Shown: positions 8,096 to 19,324, counted from the stretch's first letter. The stretch: DNA of 64,000 bases from Virgisporangium aurantiacum (GCF_016863635.1 NZ_BOPG01000065.1:1-64000), one strand, 5' to 3'. The notes: generated by a model not told the origin, from the sequence alone. Numbers and translations are program-made.

Positions 8096-8676
8096 TGCAC
8101 ACCGGCTGGCCGGTGCCGGTCCGCCGGTTTCCGGACCTGACGGTCGCCACCCCGCGGCTGCACGTGCGGCAGCTCGCCGTCGCCGACGCGGAGCCCGTCA
8201 CCGAGATTTTCGCCGATCCCCGCACCCGGCGGTGGCTGCCGTTCCCGCCGCAGCACCTGGTGGTCGACGGCCTGTCCTGGTGCACCGACCTGGCCCAGGA
8301 GCGCCGCCACAACGGCGACGGCGACCACTACGGCGCCGTCCGGCGGGAGGACGGCTGCCTCGTCGGCTGCCTGTGGACGCACCGGACCGACTGGGTGGCC
8401 GGCACCGTGGAGGTCTCCTACGCCGTGGCGGCGTCCGCGCGCGGGTTCGGGGTGGCCGGCGAGGCCGTCGACGCGTTGGCGATCGCGCTGCTGTTCGAGC
8501 ACGGCTTCGAGCGCGTCGAGGTGCGGGTGGCACCGGGCAACATCGCGTCCCGCCGGGTCGCCGAGAAGGCCGGCTTCAGTTACGAGGGGCTGCTCCGCAA
8601 CGCCGGGTTCGTCCACAGTGGACGCGTCGACGTCGAGGTGTGGTCACTGGTGAAGGCCGACCTCAGGTCCGCGTAG
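8095..8676 (+). CDS. GNAT-family N-acetyltransferase (RimJ/RimL type)
   Basis: 193 residues with a RimJ/RimL-like GNAT fold: strand-rich N-terminus TPRLHVRQL, a central acceptor region, the acetyl-CoA loop (ARGFGVAGEAVDAL) and the late motif NIASRRVAEKAGFSYEG. Such enzymes acetylate protein N-termini or small amines; the substrate cannot be told. The ATG overlaps the upstream stop by one base (TGATG), implying translational coupling. The 3' end overlaps the convergent PBP gene by 14 bases. Confidence 0.88.
   Translation: MHTGWPVPVRRFPDLTVATPRLHVRQLAVADAEPVTEIFADPRTRRWLPFPPQHLVVDGLSWCTDLAQERRHNGDGDHYGAVRREDGCLVGCLWTHRTDWVAGTVEVSYAVAASARGFGVAGEAVDALAIALLFEHGFERVEVRVAPGNIASRRVAEKAGFSYEGLLRNAGFVHSGRVDVEVWSLVKADLRSA
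8612..8622. repeat. TCCACAGTGGA motif (intragenic palindrome), copy 1
   Basis: Exact 11-mer in the flanked form GTCCACAGTGGAC, inside the GNAT gene, read as Val-His-Ser-Gly. See the finding on this motif. Confidence 0.7.
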
Positions 8677-10855
8677 CCGGCTTGGTGTGCTTGGCGGGCT
8701 TGGTCGGCTTGCCAGCCATCCACGACGGCGGCGGCGTGAACCCGAGCACGGGCGTGCCGGCCAGCGCGTCGCGCAACAGGTACGCCACCGCTTCCTTCGG
8801 TTTGGTGCGGTCGTCGGCGGCCACGGTGTGGAACGGGTTGTCCGGGTCGGCGATGAAGGCGGCCGCGGTGAGGCTCGGCGTCATGCCGATGAACCAGATC
8901 GCGCGGTTGTCGTCGGTGGTGCCGGTCTTGCCGGCCACCGGGCGTCCCACCAGTTTGTAGACGGCGGGCGCCGTGCCGCCGTTGCACTTGCCGGCGGCGG
9001 CCTGGTAGCCGGTGACGCAGCGGGCCGCGTCCAGCCCACCGCGGGCGACCTCCGGTGCGATGGCCTGGGCGCAGCTCGGCCCGGGCGCCAGCGGCTTGCC
9101 GTCACCGTTGACCGTGACCCCGCCCGGCGCGGTCACCGACACCACCGGCAGCGGCGCGCAGTACTTTCCGTCGGCGACGAGCGTCGCGTAGGCGCCGGCC
9201 ATCTCCAGCGGGCTGGTGTCGGCGACGCCCAGCGTGAACGAGCCCCACGTGCGCGCCTTCGCCGGTGACGCCTGGAGCCGGTCGATGTCGGTGTGCCACT
9301 GCAGCCCGAGGCGCTCGGCCATCCGCACGGCCGCCTCCGGCCCGACCCGCTCCTCCAGTTGGACGAAGAACGTGTTCACGGACTTGCCGAAGCCGCTCCA
9401 CATCGTGTGGGCGCCGGACATCGACGCGGACGCGTTCGACGGGCACCAGTACAACCCGTTGCACCGCGTCGGGCTGTTCCACTCGGTCTTCCACTTGGAC
9501 TGGTACCGCTGCGGGCTGTTGATCACCGTGCCCAGCGGCATTCCGCGTTCCAGCGCGGCGAGCATCGTGAACAGCTTGAACGTCGAACCGGCCTGGTAAC
9601 CGGGCAGGTTGCCGCCGCCGAGCAGCGGGTTCACCGTCGCCGGGTAGTTGCCGCGGACGCCGAACTTCGCCCGGCGCGGATCGCTGTGCCGGCCGTTGCC
9701 CGCCTGGTTGAGCGAGTAGACCCGGTTCACCGCCATCGCCCGCACGTTGCCGGTGCCGGGTTCGACGGCCACCGTGCCCAGCGCGAACGCCGAGCCGATC
9801 TTCTCCCGGCTGGTCATCTGCGCGAACGCGGCGGCCTGCGTCTTCGGGTCGAGCGTGGTGACCACGGTGAGCCCGCCCCGGCGGAGAAAGTCGAGCCGCT
9901 CCATCGCGTTGCGGCCGTACTCCGGCCGGCTCATCCACCAGGTCTTGAACAGGTCGCAGAAGAAGCCCCAGTGGTTGACGGCCGGCGCCACGTCGACGCA
10001 GTCGTTCGACGGCTCGTGCAGCTTCAGCGTGATCGGTTCGGTCTGTGCCACGTACGCGTCGGCCGGCGTCACGAAGGCGGAGTCGACCATGCGGTCGATG
10101 ACGTAGTTGCGCCGGTCGTGCGCGGCCGTCGGGTCGCTGCCGGCCGGGTCGTACGCCGACGGTGCCTGCACCAGCCCGGCCAGCAGCGCGGACTCGCCGA
10201 CGGTCAGCTCCGCGGGCGTCTTCGAGAAGTAGACCTCGGCCGCGGCGTAGATCCCGTAGGCCCGGTGCCCGAAGTACGCGGCATTGAGGTAGCGCTCCAG
10301 GATCTCCTGCTTGTCGAGCTGCTTTTCCAGGTCGATGGCCAGCCGCATCTCGCGCAGCTTGCGGGTGGGCGTCTGCTCGGTGGCGGCGAAGATCTCCTCG
10401 GGGGAGTCGGCCGAGTCGCGCAGCGACATGCGCACGTACTGCATGGTGATCGTCGACGCGCCCTGCGAGACGCCGCCGGCCCGCTGGTTGGCGACGAACG
10501 CCCGGGCGATGCCGCGCGCGTCGACGCCGTTGTGTTCGAAGAACCGGGTGTCCTCGGCCGCGACGATCGCGTGCTGCATGTGCGGCGAGACCGCCTCGAT
10601 CGGGACGGGGATGCGGTACTCCTCGTAGAACTGGGTGATCAGCGTGGTGCCGTCGGCGGCGAACACCCGCGACACCTGCGACAGCGGGGCGATCTTGAGC
10701 CGGCCGAGGTCGGCGCTGATTTCGCTGGCACCCTGCCTAACGCCCAGCCCGCCGATCGCCACCAGCGGATACAGCAGAACAGCGACCACCACACCCGCAA
10801 GGATTCCGGTTCGGACGAGGGTCGCGACCCGCCTTATGAAACGGACTCGCGCCAT
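8663..10855 (-). CDS. Class A penicillin-binding protein (transglycosylase/transpeptidase)
   Basis: Bifunctional peptidoglycan synthase of 730 residues. One N-terminal membrane anchor (about 15-38) is followed by a glycosyltransferase 51 domain with the catalytic EDTRFFEHNG at 101-110 and the QGASTITMQY motif. The transpeptidase domain carries SxxK at 424-427 (STFK), SVN at 492-494 and KTGT at 643-646, all intact. The C-terminus is short and Lys/Pro/Thr-rich with no PASTA domain. The ATG at 10855 is divergent from the SUMT fusion gene, with a 63-base gap. Confidence 0.95.
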   Translation of the reverse strand: MARVRFIRRVATLVRTGILAGVVVAVLLYPLVAIGGLGVRQGASEISADLGRLKIAPLSQVSRVFAADGTTLITQFYEEYRIPVPIEAVSPHMQHAIVAAEDTRFFEHNGVDARGIARAFVANQRAGGVSQGASTITMQYVRMSLRDSADSPEEIFAATEQTPTRKLREMRLAIDLEKQLDKQEILERYLNAAYFGHRAYGIYAAAEVYFSKTPAELTVGESALLAGLVQAPSAYDPAGSDPTAAHDRRNYVIDRMVDSAFVTPADAYVAQTEPITLKLHEPSNDCVDVAPAVNHWGFFCDLFKTWWMSRPEYGRNAMERLDFLRRGGLTVVTTLDPKTQAAAFAQMTSREKIGSAFALGTVAVEPGTGNVRAMAVNRVYSLNQAGNGRHSDPRRAKFGVRGNYPATVNPLLGGGNLPGYQAGSTFKLFTMLAALERGMPLGTVINSPQRYQSKWKTEWNSPTRCNGLYWCPSNASASMSGAHTMWSGFGKSVNTFFVQLEERVGPEAAVRMAERLGLQWHTDIDRLQASPAKARTWGSFTLGVADTSPLEMAGAYATLVADGKYCAPLPVVSVTAPGGVTVNGDGKPLAPGPSCAQAIAPEVARGGLDAARCVTGYQAAAGKCNGGTAPAVYKLVGRPVAGKTGTTDDNRAIWFIGMTPSLTAAAFIADPDNPFHTVAADDRTKPKEAVAYLLRDALAGTPVLGFTPPPSWMAGKPTKPAKHTKPATRT

Positions 10856-10918
10856 GGCTCTAGGCTAGGACAAATCATCCCAATTCATAGCCGAGTCCGT
10901 TTGGCGGATCATAATCCT

Positions 10919-12115
10919 GTGAACCTGTACCCGCTGGGGCTGAAGCTCGACGGCCTGCGCGTCCTCGTGGTCGGTGCGGGCGCCGTGGCCACCCGACGGG
11001 TGCCCGCGCTGCTCGACGCCGGTGCCGAGGTGGTCGTGGTGGCCCCCGCGGCCACGCCGGCCATGGAAAGCCTCGCCGCGACGGGGAAACTCACGTGGCA
11101 CCGCCGGACGTTCGAGCCCGCGGACGTCGACGGTGCCTGGCTCGTCCAGGTGGCGGTCGACGATCACGAGGCGGGCAACGCGGTCAGCGCCGCCGCGTTC
11201 GAGCGTCGCGTGTTCTGCGTCCGCGCCGACGACCGGCACGCCGCGACCGCCTGGACCCCGGCGGTGACCCGACACGGCCCGGTCACGGTGGCCGTCCTCG
11301 GCGGCGGCGACCCCAAGCGGTCCGCCGCCGTCCGCGACTCCATCCGCACCCACCTGGAAAGCGCAAACGAGGAAGCGGCCGAGCCGGCGCGCGGGACGGT
11401 GGCGCTGGTCGGTGGGGGACCGGGCGACCCGGAGCTGATCACGGTGCGCGGCCGCCGACTGGTCGCCGCCGCCGACGTCGTGGTGGTCGACCGGCTCGCG
11501 CCCGGCCTGCTGCTCGACGAACTGCGGCCGGACGCCGAGGTCGTCGACGCGTCGAAGATCCCGTACGGCCCGGCCCGCACGCAGGAGGAGATCAACGCGA
11601 TCCTGGTCGACCGCGCGTCCGCCGGGAAGTTCGTCGTCCGCCTCAAGGGCGGCGACCCGTACCTCTTCGGTCGCGGTGGCGAGGAGGTGCTGGCGTGCGC
11701 GGCGCAGGGCGTCCCCGTGCTGGTCGTTCCCGGGGTGACCAGCGCACTCGCCGCCCCGGCCGCGGCCGGCATTCCGGTGACCCACCGGGGCGTCGCCCAC
11801 GAACTGGTGGTGGTGTCCGGTCACCTCGCGCCCGACAACCCCGCCTCGCTGGTCGACTGGCCCGCTCTCGGCCGCCTTCGCGGCACCGTGTGCGTCCTCA
11901 TGGGCCTGGCGAACCTGCCGAAGATCGCCGCCGCCCTGATCGACGGCGGCCGCCCCCCATCGACCCCGGCCGCGGTCGTCCAGGAAGCCACCACGCCCGC
12001 CCAGCACGTCGTCCTAGCCACGCTAGCCACCGTTGCCGAGCTCGCCGCGGACATCCCCCCACCCGCCGTGGTGGTGATCGGCGACGTCGTGCACGCCCTC
12101 ACCCCTCCGGGTTGA
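10919..12115 (+). CDS. cobA: Precorrin-2 dehydrogenase / uroporphyrinogen-III C-methyltransferase fusion
   Basis: 398 residues joining two siroheme/corrin steps. An N-terminal NAD-binding domain (VLVVGAGAVATRR near residue 15; residues about 1-150) resembles the CysG precorrin-2 oxidase. A C-terminal SAM-dependent SUMT domain has VGGGPGDPELITVRG, VVRLKGGDPYLFGRG and PGVTSALAAPAAAGIP. Product would be precorrin-2 then sirohydrochlorin, for siroheme or cobalamin. It is shorter than full CysG because the middle dimerisation/chelatase region is reduced. GTG at 10919 gives NLYPLGLKLDGLRVLVVG; the frame stays open far upstream but that part is antisense to the PBP gene. The stop codon lies within the edge of an intergenic repeat. 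Confidence 0.92.
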   Translation: MNLYPLGLKLDGLRVLVVGAGAVATRRVPALLDAGAEVVVVAPAATPAMESLAATGKLTWHRRTFEPADVDGAWLVQVAVDDHEAGNAVSAAAFERRVFCVRADDRHAATAWTPAVTRHGPVTVAVLGGGDPKRSAAVRDSIRTHLESANEEAAEPARGTVALVGGGPGDPELITVRGRRLVAAADVVVVDRLAPGLLLDELRPDAEVVDASKIPYGPARTQEEINAILVDRASAGKFVVRLKGGDPYLFGRGGEEVLACAAQGVPVLVVPGVTSALAAPAAAGIPVTHRGVAHELVVVSGHLAPDNPASLVDWPALGRLRGTVCVLMGLANLPKIAAALIDGGRPPSTPAAVVQEATTPAQHVVLATLATVAELAADIPPPAVVVIGDVVHALTPPG

Positions 12116-12184
12116 TCTTGCAGTTGTGCTCGCTTGAAAGCGGGGCGAATCAGGTCAAAGAGGCGAGCACAACTGCAAGATCGA
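12112..12184. repeat. Palindromic intergenic repeat, family 1 (GATCTTGCAGTTGTG arms), copy 1
   Basis: Exact 20-bp arms (12114-12133 and 12163-12182) around a 29-base centre. It fills the gap between the convergent cobA-like and otsB genes and could terminate both. Arms and centre are homologous to the copy at 22133-22203 in the same orientation. Confidence 0.88.
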
Positions 12185-12190
12185 CGGGGG

Positions 12191-12994
12191 TCAGGGGTGC
12201 TCGGCGAACAGCCACTCGCGCCGGGTCTGCAGGAGCACGGCGAGCAGCCGGGCGGCGTCGAGCGGGTCGGCGACCCGGTACCGGGCGAGCGTCTCGCCGG
12301 GGCCGACCTTGACCCCGACGTCGGGCCCGCGCAGGTGCGCGAACGCGTTCTCGTCGGTGACGTCGTCGCCGACGAACACCACCGCGCTCGCCGACAACTG
12401 GGCCCGCAGCGTGTCGAGCGCGGTCCCCTTGTGGGTGGTGATCACCGACAGCTCGACGACCTCCTTGCCGTTGGTCACCTGGATGCCGTCCCAGGTCGCC
12501 GGGCCGTCGCGGACGGCGGTGGCGACCCGCCGGGCCACGTCGCGCGGCGCGGTGCGCAGGTGCACGGCGACGCTGGCCGGCTTCACCTCCAGCTTCACGC
12601 CGGGCTGGTCCCGGATGACGTTCTCCAGCTCGCGGTGCAGGTCCGCGCGCAGCCGGTGCCGGTCGGGCGGCAGAGCGTCGACGAACCCGACGTCGAACTC
12701 GGACCCGTGGCTGCCCACCAGGTGCACCTCGCTGGGCAGCCGGGACAGGGCGGTCAGGTCGCGCAGCGCGCGTCCGGAGATGACCGCGACGCTGGTCTGC
12801 GGCAGCGCCGCCAGGCCCCGGATCGCGGCGACCGCCTCCAGCAGCGGGGCGGCCATGGCCGGGTCCTCGACGATCGGCGCGAGCGTGCCGTCGTAGTCGC
12901 ACGCCACGAGGAGCCGGGGCACCCGGGCCACCCGGGCGGCAACGGTTCGGAGCTCACGGTCGAGCACCCCGGCGGGGTCTTCTCCAGACGTCAT
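12191..12994 (-). CDS. otsB: Trehalose-6-phosphate phosphatase
   Basis: 267-residue HAD-superfamily phosphatase that dephosphorylates trehalose 6-phosphate. HAD motif I is DYDGTLAPI (about residues 33-41), followed by VAVISGR, GSHGSEFD, KPASVAVH and the C-terminal motif FVGDDVTDENAF. The ATG overlaps the otsA stop (ATGA), so the pair is translationally coupled. Trehalose protects against osmotic and desiccation stress (family knowledge). Confidence 0.95.
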   Translation of the reverse strand: MTSGEDPAGVLDRELRTVAARVARVPRLLVACDYDGTLAPIVEDPAMAAPLLEAVAAIRGLAALPQTSVAVISGRALRDLTALSRLPSEVHLVGSHGSEFDVGFVDALPPDRHRLRADLHRELENVIRDQPGVKLEVKPASVAVHLRTAPRDVARRVATAVRDGPATWDGIQVTNGKEVVELSVITTHKGTALDTLRAQLSASAVVFVGDDVTDENAFAHLRGPDVGVKVGPGETLARYRVADPLDAARLLAVLLQTRREWLFAEHP

Positions 12995-14403
12995 GCAGGT
13001 CGGCCCGTTCGATCAAGAGCGGTCAGGAACGATTCGGCCCACGCCTGGACGTCGTGGGTTCGCAGGTAACGGCGCATCGCGCGCATCCGGCGGGCCGCGT
13101 CGCCCGGCTCGATCTTGACCGCGCGCAGCAGCAGTTCCTTCACTCCGTCGAGGTCGTGGGGATTGCACAGGAACGCCTGGCGCAGCTCCGCCGCGGCGCC
13201 GGCGAACTCGCTGAGGACCAGCGCGCCACCGTTGTCGGCCCGGGCCGCCACGTACTCCTTGGCGACGAGGTTCATCCCGTCGCGCAACGGGGTGACCATC
13301 ATGACGTCGGCCGCCAGGTACAGCGCGGCCAACTCGGCCCGGTTGTACGACTGGTGGAGGTAGTGGACGGCGGGCTCGCCGACCCGGCCGTACTCCCCGT
13401 TGATCCGACCGACCTCCCGTTCGACCTTCACCCGGAGCGACTGGTACTGCTCGATCCGCTCCCGGCTCGGCGTGGCCACCTGTACCATCACCGCGCCCGG
13501 CACCGTCAACCGTTTCTCGGCCAGCAGTTCCCGGAAGATCTTCAGCCGGCGCTCGATCCCCTTGGTGTAGTCGAGCCGGTCGACGCCGAGGATGACCGTC
13601 GCCGGCTTGCCCAGCTCCTCCCGGATCTCGGTGGCGCGCCGGCGCACGTCGTCGCTGGTGGCCAGCCGTTCCATTTCGGCGAAGTCGATCGAGATCGGGA
13701 ACGCGCCGGCGCACACGGTGCGCCCGTCGGGCAGCTCGACGCTGTCGCCGCGCGGGCGCAGCCCGAGCACGTGCCGCGTGAGCTGCAGGAAGTTGTGGGC
13801 ACCGAGCGGACGCTGGAACCCGACCAGGTCGGCGCCGAGCAGGCCCTTGAGCACCTCGGCGCGCCGCGGCAGCTGCATGAACAGCTCCACCGGCGGGAAG
13901 GGGATGTGCAGGAAGAAGCCGATGCGCAGGTCGGGCCGCTGTTCGCGGAGCATCGCCGGCACCAGTTGAAGCTGGTAGTCCTGAATCCACACCATCGCGC
14001 CCTGCGCGGCCACCTTCGCGGTGGCGTCGGCGAACCGCTGGTTGACCTTGCGGTACTCCTCCCACCACCGCCGCTTGTAGACCGGCGGCTCCACGGCGTC
14101 GTGGTACAGCGGCCACAGGCTGGAGTTGGAGAAGCCCTCGTAGTAGCGCTCCATCTCGTCGGCCGAGAGTGGCACAGGACACAGATCCATTCCGTCGACC
14201 TCGAACGGGTCCGGTGCCGGCCGGCCGACCTTGGTGGTGCCGCCGGTCCACCCGATCCAGGTTCCCTTATGCTGCGCCAGGACGGGTTGTAACGCCGTGA
14301 CCAGGCCTCCCGGGCTGCGCCGCCAGGTCGTCCCCTCGGGGGTCTGCACCTGATCCACCGGCAATCTGTTGGCGACCACGACGAACGAACTGTTTCCCGT
14401 CAC
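12991..14403 (-). CDS. otsA: Trehalose-6-phosphate synthase
   Basis: GT20 glycosyltransferase of 470 residues that makes trehalose 6-phosphate from a nucleotide-glucose donor and glucose 6-phosphate. Motifs include FVVVANRLPVD at the N-terminus, the glycine loop RRSPGGLVTAL, WIQDYQLQLVP, FFLHIPFPP, GVDRLDYTKGI and RDGMNLVAKEY. The GTG at 14403 is supported by GGAGGG eight bases upstream and by the family N-terminus; an upstream ATG at 14496 would add 31 atypical residues. Confidence 0.95.
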   Translation of the reverse strand: MTGNSSFVVVANRLPVDQVQTPEGTTWRRSPGGLVTALQPVLAQHKGTWIGWTGGTTKVGRPAPDPFEVDGMDLCPVPLSADEMERYYEGFSNSSLWPLYHDAVEPPVYKRRWWEEYRKVNQRFADATAKVAAQGAMVWIQDYQLQLVPAMLREQRPDLRIGFFLHIPFPPVELFMQLPRRAEVLKGLLGADLVGFQRPLGAHNFLQLTRHVLGLRPRGDSVELPDGRTVCAGAFPISIDFAEMERLATSDDVRRRATEIREELGKPATVILGVDRLDYTKGIERRLKIFRELLAEKRLTVPGAVMVQVATPSRERIEQYQSLRVKVEREVGRINGEYGRVGEPAVHYLHQSYNRAELAALYLAADVMMVTPLRDGMNLVAKEYVAARADNGGALVLSEFAGAAAELRQAFLCNPHDLDGVKELLLRAVKIEPGDAARRMRAMRRYLRTHDVQAWAESFLTALDRTGRPA

Positions 14404-14549
14404 TCTGTGATCCCTCCGCAATGCAGCACGTTCGTCCAAGCTACCGAGCCTTCTACCGGAAACGTGCCTCGATATCACCTTGTGCTGGGCGTTCATCGAC
14501 GCGCCTGCGATGCTCTAACCCTTGTCGTTTCTCTTGTGGGGGCCCGTAG

Positions 14550-15131
14550 ATGTCCGACTTCGACGATGAACCACGTGGCCGGTCGGCGACCGGTGCGGTG
14601 ATCATCGCCGTGATATTTCTCGCGATTCTCGGCACCGGGGTCGGCATCGTCCTCGGGTCCGCGAACAAGAAAGACGGCGACGACCGGGCGGGCGGCAACC
14701 CCTCCCCGACAGTGACCGCGACCGATGTCCCGAGTGCCAGCGCGACCGGCGGAGGCAAACCCACCAACACCAAGGCGCCCACCGGCACCAGGACGTACGC
14801 GGCGACCACCCGCGACAAGTGCCCGGAGCAGACCCAGGAGGCGACCGGGACGACGATGAGCGTCAAGCGCTACATCAAGACCAACCGCTCCGAGGTCTGG
14901 ATCTGCAGCGGCGGCGGGAAGACCGTCTACCAGGGCCACCGCCTCGACAAGCCGTTCCGGGCGGCCACCAGCGACGACACGCTGTTCATCGGGTCGGTGC
15001 GGTACGAGGGCGGCGTGTACGCGGCGACGAACGGCGACACCACCTACTTCGTGGGCGCCGAATCGCTGCGCCGCGAGAAGAACGGCGTCGAGGAGGCGAC
15101 CGAGCCGGTGGAGGATCTGTACGAGACCTGA
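14550..15131 (+). CDS. Membrane-anchored hypothetical protein with Ser/Thr-rich linker
   Basis: 193 residues: a short acidic N-terminus, one membrane helix (about 14-37, VIIAVIFLAILGTGVGIVLG), a Thr/Ser/Pro linker (about 45-90) and an extracytoplasmic domain of about 100 residues with two Cys. The topology suggests an envelope protein. No recognised domain. It is divergent from otsA (146-base gap with nothing else visible). A 12-bp perfect hairpin 25 bases after the stop probably ends the transcript. Confidence 0.75.
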   Translation: MSDFDDEPRGRSATGAVIIAVIFLAILGTGVGIVLGSANKKDGDDRAGGNPSPTVTATDVPSASATGGGKPTNTKAPTGTRTYAATTRDKCPEQTQEATGTTMSVKRYIKTNRSEVWICSGGGKTVYQGHRLDKPFRAATSDDTLFIGSVRYEGGVYAATNGDTTYFVGAESLRREKNGVEEATEPVEDLYET

Positions 15132-15156
15132 TCAGGGGCGATTTGAGCTAGCGGTG

Positions 15157-15183
15157 GACCGCCTGGAACAATTCCAGGCGGTC
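15157..15183 (+). terminator. Perfect 12-bp hairpin between the upstream gene and ettA
   Basis: Arms 15157-15168 and 15172-15183 are exact complements with a 3-base loop. It probably terminates the upstream gene. It also lies in the ettA leader, 52 bases before the ettA start and inside an in-frame GTG extension (15154), so it might attenuate ettA. Confidence 0.65.
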
Positions 15184-15234
15184 TCTCGCTGTACAGGCCG
15201 GATCACTCCCAAGACATTGAAGGGGCGCCGCACC

Positions 15235-16910
<1,676 letters not shown>

Positions 16911-16911
<1 letters not shown>

Positions 16912-17312
16912 TGGGCCGGTTCCACTACCCCTGCCCGTTGCGCTGGTCCGACCTCGACGCGTTCGGCCACGTCAACAACTCGCGCTTCCTCACGCTGTAC
17001 GAGGAGGCGCGGGTGGCGTTGATGTTCGTCGAGGCCCGCAAGGGCGGGGTCACCGGCTTCGAGGAGGGCGTGGTGGTCTCCCGGCACGAGATCGACTACC
17101 TGCTACCGGTCGACTACACCGATCAGGTGCACATCGAGATGTGGATCGAGGAGATCCGTGCGAGCCGGTTCACGATCGCGTACGAGATGTTCGACGGCAT
17201 TGCGGTCGTGAGCCGGGCGCGCACGGTGTGCGTCCCCTTCGATCTTGCCAACGGGCGGCCGCGCCGGCTCTCGACCGCCGAGCGGGAATTCCTGGAACCG
17301 TGGCAGGAGTGA
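16911..17312 (+). CDS. Acyl-CoA thioesterase, hot-dog fold (YbgC/FadM-like)
   Basis: 133 residues forming a single hot-dog domain. The family signature WSDLDAFGHVNNSRFLTLYE near residue 10 contains the catalytic Asp of 4-hydroxybenzoyl-CoA thioesterase-like enzymes. The GTG start overlaps the ettA stop by one base (TAGTG). The substrate is likely a short or medium acyl-CoA (inference). Confidence 0.88.
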
Positions 17313-17953
17313 TCCCGGAGCCCGCCCGGGCCGACGTCGGCGCGTTCCTCAGCCGGCTGCTGCGGCTCGACAAGGCCGCCGTCGTCCGCCTCGTGCCGGG
17401 GGTCGGAAGCACCGCGTTGTGGGCCCACCTGCCGTTCGGGGTGCTGGTCGTGCGGGGGCTTCCGGCGGTCGGTGGTCGCGACGTCACGGTCCGCGCGGAA
17501 GAACTATTGGACGCGCTGAGCGGCGACGCCGCACTACCGGCCTCGCGAGATCCCGACTGGCGGTGGCTGCTGCCACCCTCGACCGGCCGCCGCGTCGAGG
17601 AGATTCCCGCCGCCGAGGTGCTGCGCGTGGCCGCCGCGGCGGCGGAGACCGCGCGCACGGCGCTCGACGAGGGCGTCGGCGGGCGCGCGGTGGGCAGCCG
17701 GCGGGTCCGCGACGCCCTGCTCGACCACGTGCCGATCGTCGTGGAGACGGCCGACGGCCGGGTCGACGTCCCGCAGCGGCTCGTGCAGGCGGTGATCCGC
17801 ATGAACTTCGTCGGCGGGCCGGACGGGCCGCCGGTCGGCGTGCGCCGCGCGGGGCCGTGGGTCGGTCTGGCCGGCGCGTACGGAGCGGCCTGGCATCGGC
17901 CGATCGGGGAATCCCTCAACCTGCAGGTCTCGCCCTACCGAACGAACGGCTGA
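17309..17953 (+). CDS. Hypothetical protein, Ala/Arg-rich
   Basis: About 214 soluble residues with no membrane segment. The start GTG at 17309 overlaps the thioesterase stop (GTGA); a GTG at 17300 is also in frame. An Arg-rich Ala helix region (about 95-125) sits in the middle and the C-terminus is NLQVSPYRTNG. No catalytic motif or named family is recognised. Close coupling to ettA and the thioesterase suggests one operon. Confidence 0.7.
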   Translation: MIPEPARADVGAFLSRLLRLDKAAVVRLVPGVGSTALWAHLPFGVLVVRGLPAVGGRDVTVRAEELLDALSGDAALPASRDPDWRWLLPPSTGRRVEEIPAAEVLRVAAAAAETARTALDEGVGGRAVGSRRVRDALLDHVPIVVETADGRVDVPQRLVQAVIRMNFVGGPDGPPVGVRRAGPWVGLAGAYGAAWHRPIGESLNLQVSPYRTNG

Positions 17954-18117
17954 CGGCTTATCATCCGATCACTCGTACGGGAAAATTGGGGGGATGCCAT
18001 CCTTCCCCCGAACGGGTACCGTCGTGCCTCGGGTCCAACACGCGGTACTTATATGAATACTCACCGATATGTGCGGGCCCACTGGGGAGAGTAGCGCCGA
18101 AGCAGGGAGCGCGGGCT

Positions 18118-18657
18118 ATGCCATGGTGGTCCTGGCGTGCCGGCCAAGCCGACACGTCGCCGGGTAACGAGTCACCGTCAGCGGTCGCGACGGTCGCGGG
18201 GATTCCGTCCGATGTGGACACTGCCGAGAGCGACGGCACAGTCCGTCCCGTCAATCTGGAGCGGCTGTCACAGGCGCTCGACGCCGTCGATATCCGTTTT
18301 CTCACTGATGTGTCGGGCAGCCTGCTCGCGTTGTGGGAGCGGCACGCCGTCCTGTTCACGCTGGAGGGCCCGACCGACGAGATCCTGGTGATGCGGGTCC
18401 GTCCGCACGCCACCGTGCCGCCCGACTGGGGCGACCGGGCGTACCGGGTGGTCAACGAGTGGAACCACACGCGCCGGTTCTGCAAGGCCTACGTCGGTGA
18501 CCCCACCGACCGCAGCCAGTTGCCGATCTACGCCGAGATGCAGGTGCCGCTCGGCGCCGGCGTGCACGACGCGCTGCTCAACGAGATGGTCGACTGCGCG
18601 GCGGCCGTGGCCACCGGCTTCGTCGACTGGCTGCACGACGACGGCGGCCTGCTGTAA
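18118..18657 (+). CDS. YbjN domain-containing protein
   Basis: 179 residues. After a Ser/Asp-rich N-terminal 45 residues comes an alpha/beta domain (LERLSQALDAVDIRF to the end) that resembles the YbjN / sensory-transduction-regulator fold (a tentative family assignment), in the same fold class as type III secretion chaperones. No catalytic residues. The 164-base region before it contains an AT-rich stretch around 18045-18070 that could hold a promoter. Function unknown in actinobacteria. Confidence 0.75.
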   Translation: MPWWSWRAGQADTSPGNESPSAVATVAGIPSDVDTAESDGTVRPVNLERLSQALDAVDIRFLTDVSGSLLALWERHAVLFTLEGPTDEILVMRVRPHATVPPDWGDRAYRVVNEWNHTRRFCKAYVGDPTDRSQLPIYAEMQVPLGAGVHDALLNEMVDCAAAVATGFVDWLHDDGGLL

Positions 18658-18665
18658 CTGCCGGC

Positions 18666-19175
18666 TCAGCCGGCGGCCGCTACTTCGGCGGCGCCGCCTT
18701 GGCGCCGTTCGAGCCATCCGAACAGGCGCCGGGAACCGTGGCCGACGGTCGTGAAGACGATCGTCGGCGGTGCCGTCACCGCCAGCGCCACCGTCCACGC
18801 CACGAGTGCCCCGGTGCCCGACCCGGAAGCGATCAGAACGGCGCCCGGAATGTAGAGGGCCAGCAGCAGGGCGGCGCTCCCGAGCGTCGCTGCCAGCGTC
18901 TTCGTCCATTGCCAGCGGCGGGCCCGGCGGCCGGCGAGGTGGCCGAGCGCGGCGGCCGGTACGCAGACCAGGGCCGTGACCACGATGCCCAGCACGGCGG
19001 CCAGCGCGACCAGCAGCAGCCCGGCCAGCGGGCCACCGGTGTCCCGGTCGAAGGCGACCGCGGCGACGAGCAGGCCGCCGTACAGCAGCACACCCTCGAT
19101 CACGAACACCAGCCAGGCCGCGAGAACGGCGGAGCCGTAGCCGGCCACAAACGCCAGTACCGTACGTGCACGCAT
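18666..19175 (-). CDS. Small integral membrane protein, hypothetical
   Basis: 169 residues with four predicted membrane helices (about 7-40, 50-77, 93-117, 122-145) and an Arg-rich cytoplasmic loop. The tail-to-tail gap to the YbjN-like gene is eight bases, containing only a weak GCCGGC hairpin. No family is recognised. Confidence 0.7.
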   Translation of the reverse strand: MRARTVLAFVAGYGSAVLAAWLVFVIEGVLLYGGLLVAAVAFDRDTGGPLAGLLLVALAAVLGIVVTALVCVPAAALGHLAGRRARRWQWTKTLAATLGSAALLLALYIPGAVLIASGSGTGALVAWTVALAVTAPPTIVFTTVGHGSRRLFGWLERRQGGAAEVAAAG

Positions 19176-19324
19176 CCGACAGCCACCCCGTCCCCGTTGA
19201 TCACCACCTTATCGGTCGATGTCACGGATCCGGCCAGCGCGAACGACCGTGCACGCCGGTCGGGGCCCCGTTCGTGGGACGATAGAGGCTGACTCCCGCG
19301 TCACCTTAAGGAACGGACCCCTCT

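Noticed and set aside
9293..10918. 540-codon upstream extension in frame with the SUMT fusion gene
   Set aside because: It is antisense to the penicillin-binding protein gene and is not part of the known family; GTG at 10919 fits the family start.
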